A DNA stretch of 58,733 nt from Saprospiraceae bacterium (GCA_020631355.1 JAHDHL010000013.1:17719-76451); one strand, 5' to 3'; shown: positions 7,431-16,992, numbered from the stretch's first letter. The notes: generated from the sequence alone by a model not told the origin. Numbers and translations are program-made.

Positions 7431-10067
7431 ATGAAGCACATTATCCCAATCGTTTTTCTAACCCTACTCTGCTTTGGTCTTAAGGCACAGGAGAATCATC
7501 CCGCTAAGGGACTTCATATTCCCATGGAGGAAGTAGGCATTATAACAATGCCCGAAATCAATAATGAAATATTAACAGAGCAAGAACTGGCATTACCCCG
7601 AAAAGGCCGTGCTGTTCATTTTGCTCATCCATTTGATGTGAGTATCACACCCGAAACCCATGGTACTTGGGAAACCCTACCAGACGGACGGTCCGTTTGG
7701 CGTTTGAGGGTTGTCTCGAATGGTGCACTATCCTTGAACTTCGGATTTACGGAGTATCGGATGCCTGAAGGTGGTAAGTTATTCATCTATACAATGGACA
7801 GAAGAAATATCATGGGCCCTTTCAGTCCTGCGGACAATGAGGAACACAACCAACTTTGGACACCAATCATCGAAGTTGATGAATGTGTCGTTGAGGTAGT
7901 TGTACCTGAATCCGAAAAAGAAAATCTGGGAATTAAGATTGGAAAAATCAATCACGGCTTCTTGGATATGGCCTTATTGATGTCGGGTTCATGTAATCTG
8001 GATGTCATCTGTGGTGCCGCTGACGGTTTTCCTGATGTGGATGATAACAGGGATATTATCCGTTCTGCAGCTACTTATTCCCTCAATGGTATCGCCACCT
8101 GCTCAGGAGCATTGATAAATACCGCTAATGAGGAATGTACTCCTTATTTCTTGACAGCAGACCACTGTGGTGTTTCTGCAGGGAATGCCCCTTCTATAGT
8201 GGTATATTGGAATTATGAGAATAGTGAATGCCGCCAACCCAATTCCGCTGCTAGTGGTCAGCCCGGTGATGGTGTTCAGAATACTTTTAACTCTGGCTCT
8301 GTAAGAAGGGCTACTTATGGGAATTCCGATTTTACACTCGTCGAATTGGATGATCCTGTGGAAGAAACTGCAAACGCCCATTTTGCAGGATGGAGTAGGG
8401 AAGACCTCGTTCCTACGACTTCAATAGGTATACACCATCCTAACCTAGAGGAAAAAAGAATTAGTTTCGAATATGATAATGAGCACATCATCACGTCTTA
8501 CGGAGGGGATAATTCCAGCCCTAATGGAACACATATCCGAGTGACGGACTGGGATGTAGGAACCACAGAAGGAGGTTCTTCGGGTTCTCCATTATTCGAT
8601 CAGAATAAGCGCATCGTAGGACAACTGACGGGTGGTGGCGCAGCTTGTGGAAACGATGCCCCGGATTGGTATGGTAGAATGACAACCAACTGGGAAGGAG
8701 GAGGTAGTGCCAATTCCCGATTGAAGGATTGGTTGGACCCAACCGGGACAGATGTCATGTTTGTGGATGGTAGGGATGTGATAGCTTGTGGATTTGCCGT
8801 TGTAGCTGTTCCGTTTTCACAAGAAGTTTGCGCATCAGCGGATGTGACTTACAACTTGGAAGTAAGCGATAATTTCATTGCACCGGTCAATATGACTTTG
8901 ACAGGTTTGCCTGCCAATGCCAATGCTACATTCTCCTCTAATCCTGCCATGCCCGGTGAGAACGTAACGCTAACCATCACAACCTCAGGGGTTGCTACAG
9001 GTGAATATAACATGATGATTGAGAATAATGATGGAACCGAAAATAGCAATACAATGCTTAGGTTATCCGTATTTGATGGTATACCTACTGTACCTGCCTT
9101 AGTAGAGCCGGCAGATGGAGCCGTTGATGCTGCTGTGTCTCCGACTTTTGAATGGAATGGCGCTACCATGGGTACGAACTATGATATAGAAGTAGCTTCG
9201 GATGTAGGTTTTAGTACCATCGTTGCCACGGGGAATATTGAGGATTCGAATGCTTTCGTCGGAAGCATCCTATTGGAATCGCTTACAACGTATTATTGGA
9301 GAGTCAAGGGAGCGAACATATGCGGGGAGACTGCTTGGTCTTCTGTATTCTCCTTTACGACTGCAGACGTAGTTTGTGGTGATGCATCCAATAATGAACC
9401 AGTGAATATCAGTGGTGGTCTGCCTAGTACGAATACATCCACAATCAACTTCCCTACCGAGGGAACGATTGCTGATGTCAATATATTGAATATCATTGGG
9501 GAACATACCTATTTGGAGGATTTGACATTCTCAATCACCAGTCCCGCAGGAACCATCGTGCAGTTGGTTAGCGGAGCTTGTGAAGACAACGAGGATTTCA
9601 ATATTTCCTTTGATGATAATGCTGCTTCCTCTAGCTTCCCTTGTCCATACAATGATGGAGGAACATACCAGCCAATAGGTAACCTTTCTGATTTCAATGG
9701 AGAACAGGCACAAGGTACCTGGACATTGACCATACAGGATGCGGCATTTCAGGATGGGGGTGCATTGATGGGATGGGATTTGCAGATTTGCCTTACAGGA
9801 GTGAACGTTTCCAATGAGGATTTGGCAGGACCGGATTTCAATATCTTCCCTAATCCGAATAGTGGTGCGTTTTCCATTATCCTTCCTGAACTACCCACCC
9901 AAGCTGTTCAGGGTAAGGTACTCAGTGTGGACGGAAAAACCATTACCACTTTCAGTTTGGAATCCCATAGAAAGGACTTGAATCTGGGCGCACTTCCCAA
10001 AGGGTTCTATCTTATCCAATTGGTAGATGAAAAGGGAAGTAGGACGGAGAAATTGCAAATTCATTGA
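7431..10067 (+). CDS. T9SS-exported trypsin-like serine protease with P-domain
   Basis: The 878-residue protein begins with a signal peptide (MKHIIPIVFLTLLCFGLKAQ). After a pro-region (to about 200) comes a trypsin-fold domain resembling lysyl endopeptidases. His lies in FLTADHCG (about residue 244), Asp in DFTLVELDD (about 302) and Ser in EGGSSGSPLF (about 385). Then follow a beta domain (about 455-545), an FN3-like domain (about 550-645, TTYYWRVKGANICGETAWSS), a proprotein-convertase-type P-domain (about 655-795, ending GGALMGWDLQICL), and a T9SS sorting domain (FNIFPNPNSGAFSI ... LPKGFYLIQL). It should be secreted, processed and act on extracellular protein. Substrate preference cannot be read directly. 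Confidence 0.92.
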   Translation: MKHIIPIVFLTLLCFGLKAQENHPAKGLHIPMEEVGIITMPEINNEILTEQELALPRKGRAVHFAHPFDVSITPETHGTWETLPDGRSVWRLRVVSNGALSLNFGFTEYRMPEGGKLFIYTMDRRNIMGPFSPADNEEHNQLWTPIIEVDECVVEVVVPESEKENLGIKIGKINHGFLDMALLMSGSCNLDVICGAADGFPDVDDNRDIIRSAATYSLNGIATCSGALINTANEECTPYFLTADHCGVSAGNAPSIVVYWNYENSECRQPNSAASGQPGDGVQNTFNSGSVRRATYGNSDFTLVELDDPVEETANAHFAGWSREDLVPTTSIGIHHPNLEEKRISFEYDNEHIITSYGGDNSSPNGTHIRVTDWDVGTTEGGSSGSPLFDQNKRIVGQLTGGGAACGNDAPDWYGRMTTNWEGGGSANSRLKDWLDPTGTDVMFVDGRDVIACGFAVVAVPFSQEVCASADVTYNLEVSDNFIAPVNMTLTGLPANANATFSSNPAMPGENVTLTITTSGVATGEYNMMIENNDGTENSNTMLRLSVFDGIPTVPALVEPADGAVDAAVSPTFEWNGATMGTNYDIEVASDVGFSTIVATGNIEDSNAFVGSILLESLTTYYWRVKGANICGETAWSSVFSFTTADVVCGDASNNEPVNISGGLPSTNTSTINFPTEGTIADVNILNIIGEHTYLEDLTFSITSPAGTIVQLVSGACEDNEDFNISFDDNAASSSFPCPYNDGGTYQPIGNLSDFNGEQAQGTWTLTIQDAAFQDGGALMGWDLQICLTGVNVSNEDLAGPDFNIFPNPNSGAFSIILPELPTQAVQGKVLSVDGKTITTFSLESHRKDLNLGALPKGFYLIQLVDEKGSRTEKLQIH

Positions 10068-10116
10068 TGAGGATGAATGAACAATGAAGTGATTAGGATT
10101 TTGAAATCATTTCAAT

Positions 10117-10152
10117 AAAAAAGGCGAGTGATGATCATCACTCGCCTTTTTC
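10117..10152. terminator. Bidirectional terminator
   Basis: A perfect 14-base self-complementary stem (AAGGCGAGTGATGA at 10121-10134 with its complement at 10135-10148) is flanked by A-rich sequence on the left and TTTTT on the right. It can end both the plus-strand protease gene and the minus-strand OmpH/Skp gene, which converge here. Confidence 0.9.
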
Positions 10153-10173
10153 ATTGGTATAGTTCGGATGGTA

Positions 10174-10686
10174 TTACAACCCTAACTTACGCTTCACCAA
10201 TGCCGTTACATCATCAGCATCCTTGAAGTGGATAACAGCACCTGCATTGGTATTGAAGATATAGGAATATCCGTTTTCCTCACCAACAGCCTTGATAGCG
10301 GCATTCACCTTATCAATAACAGGTTGGTATAGTTCGGATTGCTTCTTTACGATAGCTTCCTGCGCAGCTGCCTGAGCTTTTTGTAAATCAGCTTGCTTCT
10401 TCTGAAGTTCAGCTTCCTTTTGCTGTTGCTGAACAGGAGATAGCTCTCCGTTCTGGTTTTTCTGCATGGTCTCAGCATAGAACTTGTTGAGTCCCTCAAT
10501 CTTCTGGGAAATCTCCTTGTTCTTTAGCTCACTGTAAGTTTCCAACTGTTTGTTGGCACTTTTCATGGCAGGCATTTCCGTCAATAACAAATCAGAGTTC
10601 AAATGACCAATTTTTTGGGCCAATGTAGTCTGTGCCATTCCTACCACCATCAATAATACTATGGGTATAATTCTCATTATCTTCAT
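10174..10686 (-). CDS. OmpH/Skp-family periplasmic chaperone
   Basis: The 170-residue protein has a signal peptide (MKIMRIIPIVLLMVVGMAQT, cleaved near TLAQ). Then comes KIGHLNSDLLLTEMP, the typical first strand of the family. A long Gln/Lys/Ala-rich coiled coil (about 40-125, QQQQKEAELQKKQADLQKAQ) follows, and a C-terminal strand region ends with ...YSYIFNTNAG. Skp-like proteins form jellyfish-shaped trimers that keep outer-membrane proteins unfolded in the periplasm. The start may be 10686 or the Met at 10677. It is a single gene ending at a shared terminator; the neighbouring bamA often seen with this family is not in the window. Confidence 0.9.
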   Translation of the reverse strand: MKIMRIIPIVLLMVVGMAQTTLAQKIGHLNSDLLLTEMPAMKSANKQLETYSELKNKEISQKIEGLNKFYAETMQKNQNGELSPVQQQQKEAELQKKQADLQKAQAAAQEAIVKKQSELYQPVIDKVNAAIKAVGEENGYSYIFNTNAGAVIHFKDADDVTALVKRKLGL

Positions 10687-10888
10687 TTTCGATTTAGTGA
10701 TTTACATACAAAGGTACACCTCGACTTTAATTTTTTCCAAGATTTAAAGAAAGTTTAACCGAAAACGCTCCATTTAAGATGGATTAACGATTAGAGGATT
10801 GTATCCGGATATCCAAACGTTAAGGATTATTAATTCCATATGATTATTCTGGACTATATATGATTGGATAAGAAGCATGAAACCGTAG

Positions 10889-12220
10889 TTGGGAATACAC
10901 AGATATATAATTACATTCGTTCTGATTACAGATATTCCGACTACATTGAATCGAATCCTACATTCTTATTCCCATCAGGTATTCCTGTTGTTATTGGCTT
11001 GGTTGATTGCATTGGTATTCTCCATGGAATTCCTGCTTTCTATTTCCATGATAGGAATGGTGTTGTTGGCTTTGTTCGAAATCCGGAGTGCTAAGTTAGG
11101 ATTAAGGGCGAGTGCCATGACCAATGCCAAGGGATTCATCAAGGATAAATCCTGGTGGTTGCTGACGGTTCCATTCTTTTTGGTTGTGTTTACAGCATGG
11201 TATTCCACTGAGGATGGTAGTTACCTATTGGAACGTTTGCGGATAAAATTACCCTATCTGATATTGCCATTCGCATTCTATAGTGTTCCACAATGGAATC
11301 GTAATTTATACCAACATTTCATTTATCTATTCCTATGTACGATGACCCTGACTTCCGTCGGGGTATTAGGGCATTATATAATGAATTTTGAATCGATTAA
11401 TGTACTCATCTCGCAGGGGCAATCCATTCCTACGCCTACTAACCATATAAGATTCAGCCTGATGGTATCCCTTGCCATCCTATTGGGGTTCTCATTGTTC
11501 AGGAGAGCTCATTTTTTGATTTGGAAATGGGAAAAATGGCTGATTTTAGGAATGGGTATTTTCCTATTGATATTCCTACATATCCTTTCTGTCAGAAGTG
11601 GATTGGCTGTTTTTTATCTATCATTCGGGTTGTTGATAATCCGCCACATCATTATCAGCAAACAATACCTGATAGGAGGATTGGTACTGGTCATGCTGGT
11701 GAGTTTACCCATAGGAGCCTATTATGCCATTCCTAGTTTCAAGGGTAAGATTTCCTATATGATGTGGGATTTGAAAATGCATGCCGAGGGAAAAGGAGAA
11801 AGTTATTCTGATTCTGAACGATTGAGTTCCTTACATACGGCATCGGTCATTATTCGGGAGCATCCTGTGATGGGAGTCGGTGCGGGGGATTTGAAATATC
11901 AGATGCACCAGCACTATGACCAGTTATATCCCGAACTAGGAGAACAGTCCCGTAAGATGCCACACAACCAATTGATTTCCATTTGGGCGGGAACGGGTAT
12001 AATTGGCTTGTTATTATTCCTTATCGCAGGAATGTATCCTTTGTTGGATAAGAAACGATTCTTGGACCCTCATTTCCTTTCGATAAATCTTATCATATTC
12101 CTTTCTTTTATGGTTGAGAATACGATTGAGAATGCAGTCGGAATCGGGTTCCATCTACTATTCCTACTAATAGGAATGAATGCCCTGAAACACTCAGAAA
12201 AAGAACAAGGGGTATCGTAA
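10889..12220 (+). CDS. O-antigen ligase-like membrane protein
   Basis: The protein has about ten hydrophobic segments across 443 residues. Its Wzy/WaaL-type loop is EHPVMGVGAGDLKYQMHQHY followed by RKMPHNQLISIWAGTGIIGL (about residues 324-373). Members either ligate O-antigen to lipid A-core or polymerise surface glycans at the periplasmic face. The start at 10889 is a TTG; the first ATG in frame (codon 46, about 11024) would remove a membrane segment, so the TTG is preferred but uncertain. No sugar-biosynthesis genes are nearby, so the substrate is unknown. Its stop codon lies inside the hairpin that ends the opposite gene. Confidence 0.82.
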   Translation: MGIHRYIITFVLITDIPTTLNRILHSYSHQVFLLLLAWLIALVFSMEFLLSISMIGMVLLALFEIRSAKLGLRASAMTNAKGFIKDKSWWLLTVPFFLVVFTAWYSTEDGSYLLERLRIKLPYLILPFAFYSVPQWNRNLYQHFIYLFLCTMTLTSVGVLGHYIMNFESINVLISQGQSIPTPTNHIRFSLMVSLAILLGFSLFRRAHFLIWKWEKWLILGMGIFLLIFLHILSVRSGLAVFYLSFGLLIIRHIIISKQYLIGGLVLVMLVSLPIGAYYAIPSFKGKISYMMWDLKMHAEGKGESYSDSERLSSLHTASVIIREHPVMGVGAGDLKYQMHQHYDQLYPELGEQSRKMPHNQLISIWAGTGIIGLLLFLIAGMYPLLDKKRFLDPHFLSINLIIFLSFMVENTIENAVGIGFHLLFLLIGMNALKHSEKEQGVS

Positions 12221-12241
12221 TTCCAATTACGATACCCCTTG
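12206..12241 (-). terminator. Terminator for the desaturase gene, overlapping the ligase CDS end
   Basis: A perfect 17-base inverted repeat (12206-12222 with 12225-12241) has almost no loop. Reading on the minus strand it is followed by GTTCTTTTTCT, a T-rich tail, so it suits the desaturase gene ending at 12270. On the plus strand there is no T-run. The arm at 12206-12222 contains the last codons and TAA of the O-antigen ligase-like gene. Confidence 0.75.
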
Positions 12242-12269
12242 TCAAATCCTAATGATTCCTAAAGCCTGT

Positions 12270-13370
12270 TTAGGCTACGGCCATCTTCGGTTCCTTGCCG
12301 AATTCTTTCAGAACCCTCAGGTGGGAAATCACGGCAGTTGTGAACCACTTGTTTTCATAATAAGGCAAATCGAATTCCAATGCTGTTTCCTTTACGATTT
12401 TAGAAATGTGTCTGTAGTGGATGTGGCAGATATGAGGGAACAGATGATGCTCAATCTGATAATTCAATCCACCGATATACCAGGAGATAATCGGATTATA
12501 ATGAGCAAAATTAGCCGTAGTCTGTAATTGGTGGATAGCCCATGTATTCTCCATCGTACCGGATGGGTGTGGAGCATGGTGTTCCGGCCCTTCTACCACA
12601 TGAGCCAGTTGGAAGATGGTGGTAATGAATACACCCGCAACCATATGCATGATAATGAATCCCAATAGTACGACCCACCAGGAAATACCCAACATTATAG
12701 GTAAGGCGATGATGTAGAAGAAATAAAGGGATTTTGTGAGTATCATGATGGCCGTTTCCGTCTTAGGGTTACGACCACTTTTTTCGGTCATGCCACTGCT
12801 GTTATAAGCCCTGAGTTGTCTGAAATCCTTCATGGCAATCCAACTTACTGTGGCAAGGGAATAAAGGAACATGGCATATAAATGTTGGAACTTATGATAT
12901 TTCTTATACTTTCCGTGGGGTGAAAGTCTAAGGAATGGCTTATCATCAATATCCTCATCCAATTCGTAGATATTGGTATAGGTGTGGTGTAATACATTAT
13001 GCTGAATGTCCCATGTGAAGGAACTACCTCCTACCAGATTGAGGGATAATCCCATTATTTTATTCACATACTTATTCTTTGAATAAGCTCCGTGGTTGGC
13101 ATCATGCATGATAGACAATCCAATACCTGATAGTCCCAATCCCATGATGAAATACATGATGATAGCAGCCCAGTTGGGCATGCCCAAAACCAAGATAAGG
13201 ATAAACGGGACAAAATAAATGGCAAACATGACGAATGTCTTGAGGTACATGGTCCAGTTGCCTGTCTTTTTGATATTATTGTCCTCAAAATAGGCGTTCA
13301 CTCTAGAACGCATCGTATGGAAGAACTGATTCGGATCTTTCCGGGGAAAGCGCAAATTTTTCTGATTCAT
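12270..13370 (-). CDS. Membrane fatty acid desaturase (acyl-CoA/lipid type)
   Basis: The 366-residue protein carries the three histidine boxes of the di-iron membrane desaturases: HDANHG (about residue 89), HNVLHHTYTN (about 124) and QIEHHLFPHICH (about 309). Hydrophobic segments lie between them. The third box begins with Gln (QIEHH), as in front-end (delta-5/delta-6) and linoleoyl-CoA-type desaturases. It introduces double bonds into acyl chains of membrane lipids using reduced ferredoxin or a cytochrome donor; no fused cytochrome b5 domain is visible. Regiospecificity cannot be told. It is a single gene, convergent with the ligase-like gene, with a strong terminator beyond its stop. Confidence 0.93.
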   Translation of the reverse strand: MNQKNLRFPRKDPNQFFHTMRSRVNAYFEDNNIKKTGNWTMYLKTFVMFAIYFVPFILILVLGMPNWAAIIMYFIMGLGLSGIGLSIMHDANHGAYSKNKYVNKIMGLSLNLVGGSSFTWDIQHNVLHHTYTNIYELDEDIDDKPFLRLSPHGKYKKYHKFQHLYAMFLYSLATVSWIAMKDFRQLRAYNSSGMTEKSGRNPKTETAIMILTKSLYFFYIIALPIMLGISWWVVLLGFIIMHMVAGVFITTIFQLAHVVEGPEHHAPHPSGTMENTWAIHQLQTTANFAHYNPIISWYIGGLNYQIEHHLFPHICHIHYRHISKIVKETALEFDLPYYENKWFTTAVISHLRVLKEFGKEPKMAVA

Positions 13371-13542
13371 GACAATGTTACAATTTAAACTTGGTTGGTG
13401 GCGGTTTGGTCACGAATATAGATGAAAAACGCTACTAATCAGAATTTGTTATGCAAGCTGATGCAAATTTGACACGGATTTACCAAGGAGTGAACTCCAG
13501 AACCGAAACAGCTTCGTGTTTTGCAGTTCGGAATAAACGAAT

Positions 13543-14166
13543 TTATTTCTTATTGTACTCATTCATGGCTCTGGCAATACCGATAGAACCAAAAGCCAGT
13601 ACGCACTCAGCCGATTTGGTAAGGATATCAGGGAGGGTTTCCCACTCCTTATCCGTCCATTTTCCGAGGACATAATTGACTTGTTGTCCCTTGTGGAAAT
13701 CCGCACCAATACCCACCCGCAAACGAGGGTATTTGTTGTTGCCAAGCAATTGGTCTATGTTCTTGAGTCCATTATGCCCTCCGTCACTTCCTTTGCCTCT
13801 CAAACGAATCTTTCCGAAATCCAGATTGAGGTCATCAATGATGACAAGAAGATTCTCCTGTTGGATTTTTTTCTTCTGAAGCCAATACCTGACAGCTTTA
13901 CCACTCAGATTCATATAGGTGTTGGGTTTGAGTAGGACGAATGTCCGACCCTTGGACTTGAATTCACATAAGTCACCATGCGAATCATCCTCGAATTTCA
14001 CTTCGAATCGCTTGGCCAAATTGTCTAAGACCTCGAAACCCACGTTGTGTCTGGTTTCGTCATAATCTGAGCCTGGATTGCCCAATCCCACAATCAAATA
14101 CTTCATTGGATCTGGTTCTTCTTCGATGATTTCCTTTCGGAATAGATTTCTAATGAATTCCAACAT
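13543..14166 (-). CDS. pth: Peptidyl-tRNA hydrolase
   Basis: Pth frees tRNA from prematurely released peptidyl-tRNA. The 207-residue frame has the family hallmarks KYLIVGLGNPGSDYDETRHN (catalytic His), FVLLKPNTYMNLSG, VIIDDLNLDFGKIRLR, GSDGGHNGLKNI and YPRLRVGIG. The usual protein starts at MKYLIVGLGN, which would be 14106 here; the frame from 14166 adds a 20-residue N-terminal piece (MLEFIRNLFRKEIIEEEPDP). Similar short leaders occur in some Bacteroidota annotations, so I keep the longer start but either is possible. The 170-base gap beyond its stop contains no recognisable gene. Confidence 0.95.
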   Translation of the reverse strand: MLEFIRNLFRKEIIEEEPDPMKYLIVGLGNPGSDYDETRHNVGFEVLDNLAKRFEVKFEDDSHGDLCEFKSKGRTFVLLKPNTYMNLSGKAVRYWLQKKKIQQENLLVIIDDLNLDFGKIRLRGKGSDGGHNGLKNIDQLLGNNKYPRLRVGIGADFHKGQQVNYVLGKWTDKEWETLPDILTKSAECVLAFGSIGIARAMNEYNKK

Positions 14167-14327
14167 GCCTCAGGATGTTTTCAGTTCCACAAAAGTAAGA
14201 TTGTATGACCAAATGGTACCTACTGTACCGTTTTTTATTCAATAGTAATATCAAGGATGATGATGGAAATCCGGTAAAGGGAAGTAATGACTGTTACTTT
14301 TCCGAATGTTTCCGTTAGGTATATCGG

Positions 14328-15026
14328 ATGAAAGCAATGTACATCATATGGTTCTTTTGCATGATTACCATTCCGGGAAAGGCATTGGAAATGTCCGTGG
14401 ATACAGCATTGGAATGGTATGATTCGAATCAGGAATATTGGAATGGCATAGCCCGGAAGTATGCTTGTGATTCCAAGGAAGTAGCAGCTATTGGTTTGCC
14501 TGAAGTAGAACGATATCTGGAATGGCAGAATCAATTGGAAACCCTTGCATTGAATGAATTTTATGTGGATAAGGGCTCGGAGGCAGTTGATTTTTCTATT
14601 GGTTATTTTCAGATGAAACCATCGTTCATAGAAAAATTAGAATGTGAGATTGTGGAGGATGCCTGCCTGATGGAAATGTGCCTGTCATTAATTCCAAGCG
14701 CAGATTTATCTCCTAGGGAAATACGGATATTCAGATTGGAACAATTGAGTCAGCCTCATATTCAATTCGAATATTTATGTGCTTATTATTTAATTATGGA
14801 AAAAAGATTTCCTGATTGGAATAATAAAAAAGATAAAATAAGATTTTTTGCATCCGCATATAATTATGGTTATGATAAGGACGAAGATAAAATTAGGACT
14901 TGGATGAAAATTAAATCATTTCCTTATGGAAGCCGATTTAATTTTACCCAGGATGCATATGCCGATGTAGCCTTTTATATTTTTAATCAACTTACCAACA
15001 AGATGGAAGAAATACATATTCTTTAA
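14328..15026 (+). CDS. Exported lysozyme/transglycosylase-like protein (tentative)
   Basis: The 232-residue protein begins with a hydrophobic signal segment (MYIIWFFCMITIPGKAL). The remainder resembles a lytic-transglycosylase arrangement: a Glu in AIGLPEVERYLEW (about 66), then DFSIGYFQMKPSF (about 90-102), then FASAYNYGYDKDEDKIRTWM (about 180-200). The latter two recall the 'G..Q..P' and 'YN.G' motifs of SLT domains. I infer a periplasmic peptidoglycan-acting fold, but the match is only by motif order. It is followed 88 bases later by a lipoprotein gene on the same strand. Confidence 0.55.
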   Translation: MKAMYIIWFFCMITIPGKALEMSVDTALEWYDSNQEYWNGIARKYACDSKEVAAIGLPEVERYLEWQNQLETLALNEFYVDKGSEAVDFSIGYFQMKPSFIEKLECEIVEDACLMEMCLSLIPSADLSPREIRIFRLEQLSQPHIQFEYLCAYYLIMEKRFPDWNNKKDKIRFFASAYNYGYDKDEDKIRTWMKIKSFPYGSRFNFTQDAYADVAFYIFNQLTNKMEEIHIL

Positions 15027-15114
15027 ACGTTAGGAATATACTTTTTAAAATAGAAATTAGTCATAGAACTAATTCCTAAGTATTTCCACACTCTAAGTCA
15101 GAAACTTCTTAGAT

Positions 15115-16563
15115 ATGAAAAACTCATTACTGTTCCTGCTAGCCGCAGGACTGTTATCCTATTGCTGTATTACAGGATGTGCCATAAAGGAAAATACGAT
15201 AGTTGAGAAAGTCGAACCGCCACTGATTCAGCCTCCGATTCCATCACTTGTCCAGGCATTTGAAACCAGGGAATTCGATGTTGCAAAAGGAGTGGTATGG
15301 AGGTTTGCCAATGGTACTAAAATTACCATTCCGCCCAATGCATTGATACGCCCCGATTCTACTGTTCATATAGGAAAGGCCATTGTTAAGTTCAGGGATT
15401 ATCATACAGCTTCGGATGTATTCTTATCTGGGATTCCGATGAATTATGCTGAAGATGGTAGGGAATCTGGAAATATGCAGACAGCAGGTATGTTCGAATT
15501 GCGTGTAGAAGCTGAGGGGCAGCCATTGTTGCTCAATGATGGCGAAAAAGCCAAGGTCCAATTAGCTACCCAAATAGGGGGTAAGGGGTATGATGCCTAT
15601 TATTTGGATGAAGCTGAAAAAAAATGGACTTATTTGGAGCCGAATAAGGCAAGGGTGAATCAAAAGAAAAAACAATTAAGAAAGGTAGTTGAAGAAATTC
15701 GGCCAGGTATTCCGTTTCCATTAAATCGACAGTATTTTACATTGGATTATAATACACTTCGTGATATTTATTTTAAGGATAATCTAAAATTATTTGATGA
15801 TGTATTATTAAAACAACAATTGGAATCCTATGGATTGGACTGGTTGAATTCGGAATCATTTGATGGAGTAGTTTATAATGGTGTAAAAAAGCCAGCAGCT
15901 TTGATGGTTTGGAAAAGAGTGGGGCAGGATGAATTTCCCGATTTTGTTGAAAATAGCCAATCCAAGTTTTTCCCTATTGGTAATAATCAATATCAGATGC
16001 GAATCATCAATAAGGAAAATACGGACAGTGTTGATTTGAAAGTGGAGTTAGTGATGCCCTTGAAATATTTATTCCAATTATCACCTGAGGAATGGGCGAA
16101 TGATTATCAATTAGCATTGAATAAATTCAAGAAAGAAGAAAAACGAATGAAGTTGATGTCTGATTTTATGAGGAATTTGGATGTCAGTAATTTTGGTATT
16201 TATAATTATGATAGAATAATGAAAGAGGATGAGGCTGTTTTATTATTGGCTCAATTTGATTTCAGGCAACAATTCGACGAAAATGTATCCCAACCCGATA
16301 TCTATTATGTTCCGGGGACAGGACGGGCCGTAGTAAAATATCCCCAAAGCCAATGGGATGAGTTTCCATTGATGCCGGATAAGCAGGGCTTGTTATTCAG
16401 TTTGTTGCCTGATAATGAATTGGTGGTTTACGATAGGACATCTTACGCCAAGATAGACTTCGAACCCCTAAGGGGAAAAGACTCCCCATCCTATAAGTTT
16501 GAGATGAAATACCTTAAGAAAATCAAGACTCATGAGGATATCGCTAAAGTTCTGGATCTATAG
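15115..16563 (+). CDS. Large lipoprotein with ZU5-like N-terminal domain, unknown function
   Basis: The 482-residue protein has a lipoprotein signal with lipobox ITGC (Cys about 22). Residues about 55-160 hold the pattern GTKITIPPNALIRPDSTVHI followed by KAIVKFRDYHTASDVFLSGI. This pattern (IPPNA..., then a conserved strand pair) occurs in ZU5-like domains of Bacteroidota lipoproteins. The rest is charged and not recognised. It is probably outer-membrane anchored and may share a transcript with the lysozyme-like gene upstream. A G/C-rich hairpin lies 36 bases after the stop. Confidence 0.72.
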   Translation: MKNSLLFLLAAGLLSYCCITGCAIKENTIVEKVEPPLIQPPIPSLVQAFETREFDVAKGVVWRFANGTKITIPPNALIRPDSTVHIGKAIVKFRDYHTASDVFLSGIPMNYAEDGRESGNMQTAGMFELRVEAEGQPLLLNDGEKAKVQLATQIGGKGYDAYYLDEAEKKWTYLEPNKARVNQKKKQLRKVVEEIRPGIPFPLNRQYFTLDYNTLRDIYFKDNLKLFDDVLLKQQLESYGLDWLNSESFDGVVYNGVKKPAALMVWKRVGQDEFPDFVENSQSKFFPIGNNQYQMRIINKENTDSVDLKVELVMPLKYLFQLSPEEWANDYQLALNKFKKEEKRMKLMSDFMRNLDVSNFGIYNYDRIMKEDEAVLLLAQFDFRQQFDENVSQPDIYYVPGTGRAVVKYPQSQWDEFPLMPDKQGLLFSLLPDNELVVYDRTSYAKIDFEPLRGKDSPSYKFEMKYLKKIKTHEDIAKVLDL

Positions 16564-16599
16564 AAACTGATTCCTTATCATGCCCAAAAAATAATTTTG

Positions 16600-16630
16600 C
16601 TCCCCTTGGTGACCCTTTCGCCAAGGGGAG
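16600..16630 (+). terminator. Hairpin after the lipoprotein gene, weak terminator
   Basis: A perfect 10-base stem (CTCCCCTTGG with CCAAGGGGAG) has an 11-base loop. The downstream sequence TCTCTATGTTACTTTG is only moderately T-rich, so termination may be partial, leaving read-through to the small basic gene at 16677. Confidence 0.55.
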
Positions 16631-16676
16631 TCTCTATGTTACTTTGATTCATTTTTAACCATAAAATCCTAATACA

Positions 16677-16838
16677 ATGAAGACGAGTAAGGTAGCGAAG
16701 AACGCACAAGCAAGAAAGAAAGCAGAAGAACAAAAAGCCAAGAAAAAATTAGCAAGAAAGAGTGGTGAGTCAATGGCCACTCCAACCCAAGGGAAAAAAG
16801 GAAAGTCCTTGGTTCCCCAATCCAAGAAGAAAAAGTAA
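16677..16838 (+). CDS. Small, very basic protein (53 residues)
   Basis: ATG at 16677 opens a 53-residue frame ending TAA at 16836-16838. It begins MKTSKVAKNAQARKKAEEQK and ends SLVPQSKKKK, with about 18 lysines and few hydrophobics. It is flanked by a hairpin on the left and a strong terminator (16903-16932) on the right, as expected of a short independent unit. Such composition suggests binding to nucleic acid or ribosomes; that is inference. No family was recognised. The larger open frame covering its second half from 16762 is out of phase and is only an N-terminal overrun of the DksA-like gene. Confidence 0.68.
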   Translation: MKTSKVAKNAQARKKAEEQKAKKKLARKSGESMATPTQGKKGKSLVPQSKKKK

Positions 16839-16902
16839 GTTATGTTCTCTGCATAGGGTTCACAAGGTGGATCCGTTATTTTATTTCTGTTTGATCAATG
16901 AT

Positions 16903-16932
16903 AGGAGATGTAGCAATACATCTCCTTTTTTT
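16903..16932 (+). terminator. Rho-independent terminator
   Basis: A perfect 10-base stem (AGGAGATGTA with TACATCTCCT, loop GCAA) is followed by a T-run. It separates the small basic gene from the DksA-like gene and shows that the latter does not start upstream of here. Confidence 0.9.
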
Positions 16933-16992
16933 GTGACCCTTTGGAAAAATCTGGTCTTTCCTTTATTCAGTCCATTCAATATTGAAGATGAA

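Noticed and set aside
16762-16992. N-terminal extension of the DksA-like gene
   Set aside because: It crosses the terminator at 16903-16932 and overlaps the small basic gene in another frame; it has no family character.
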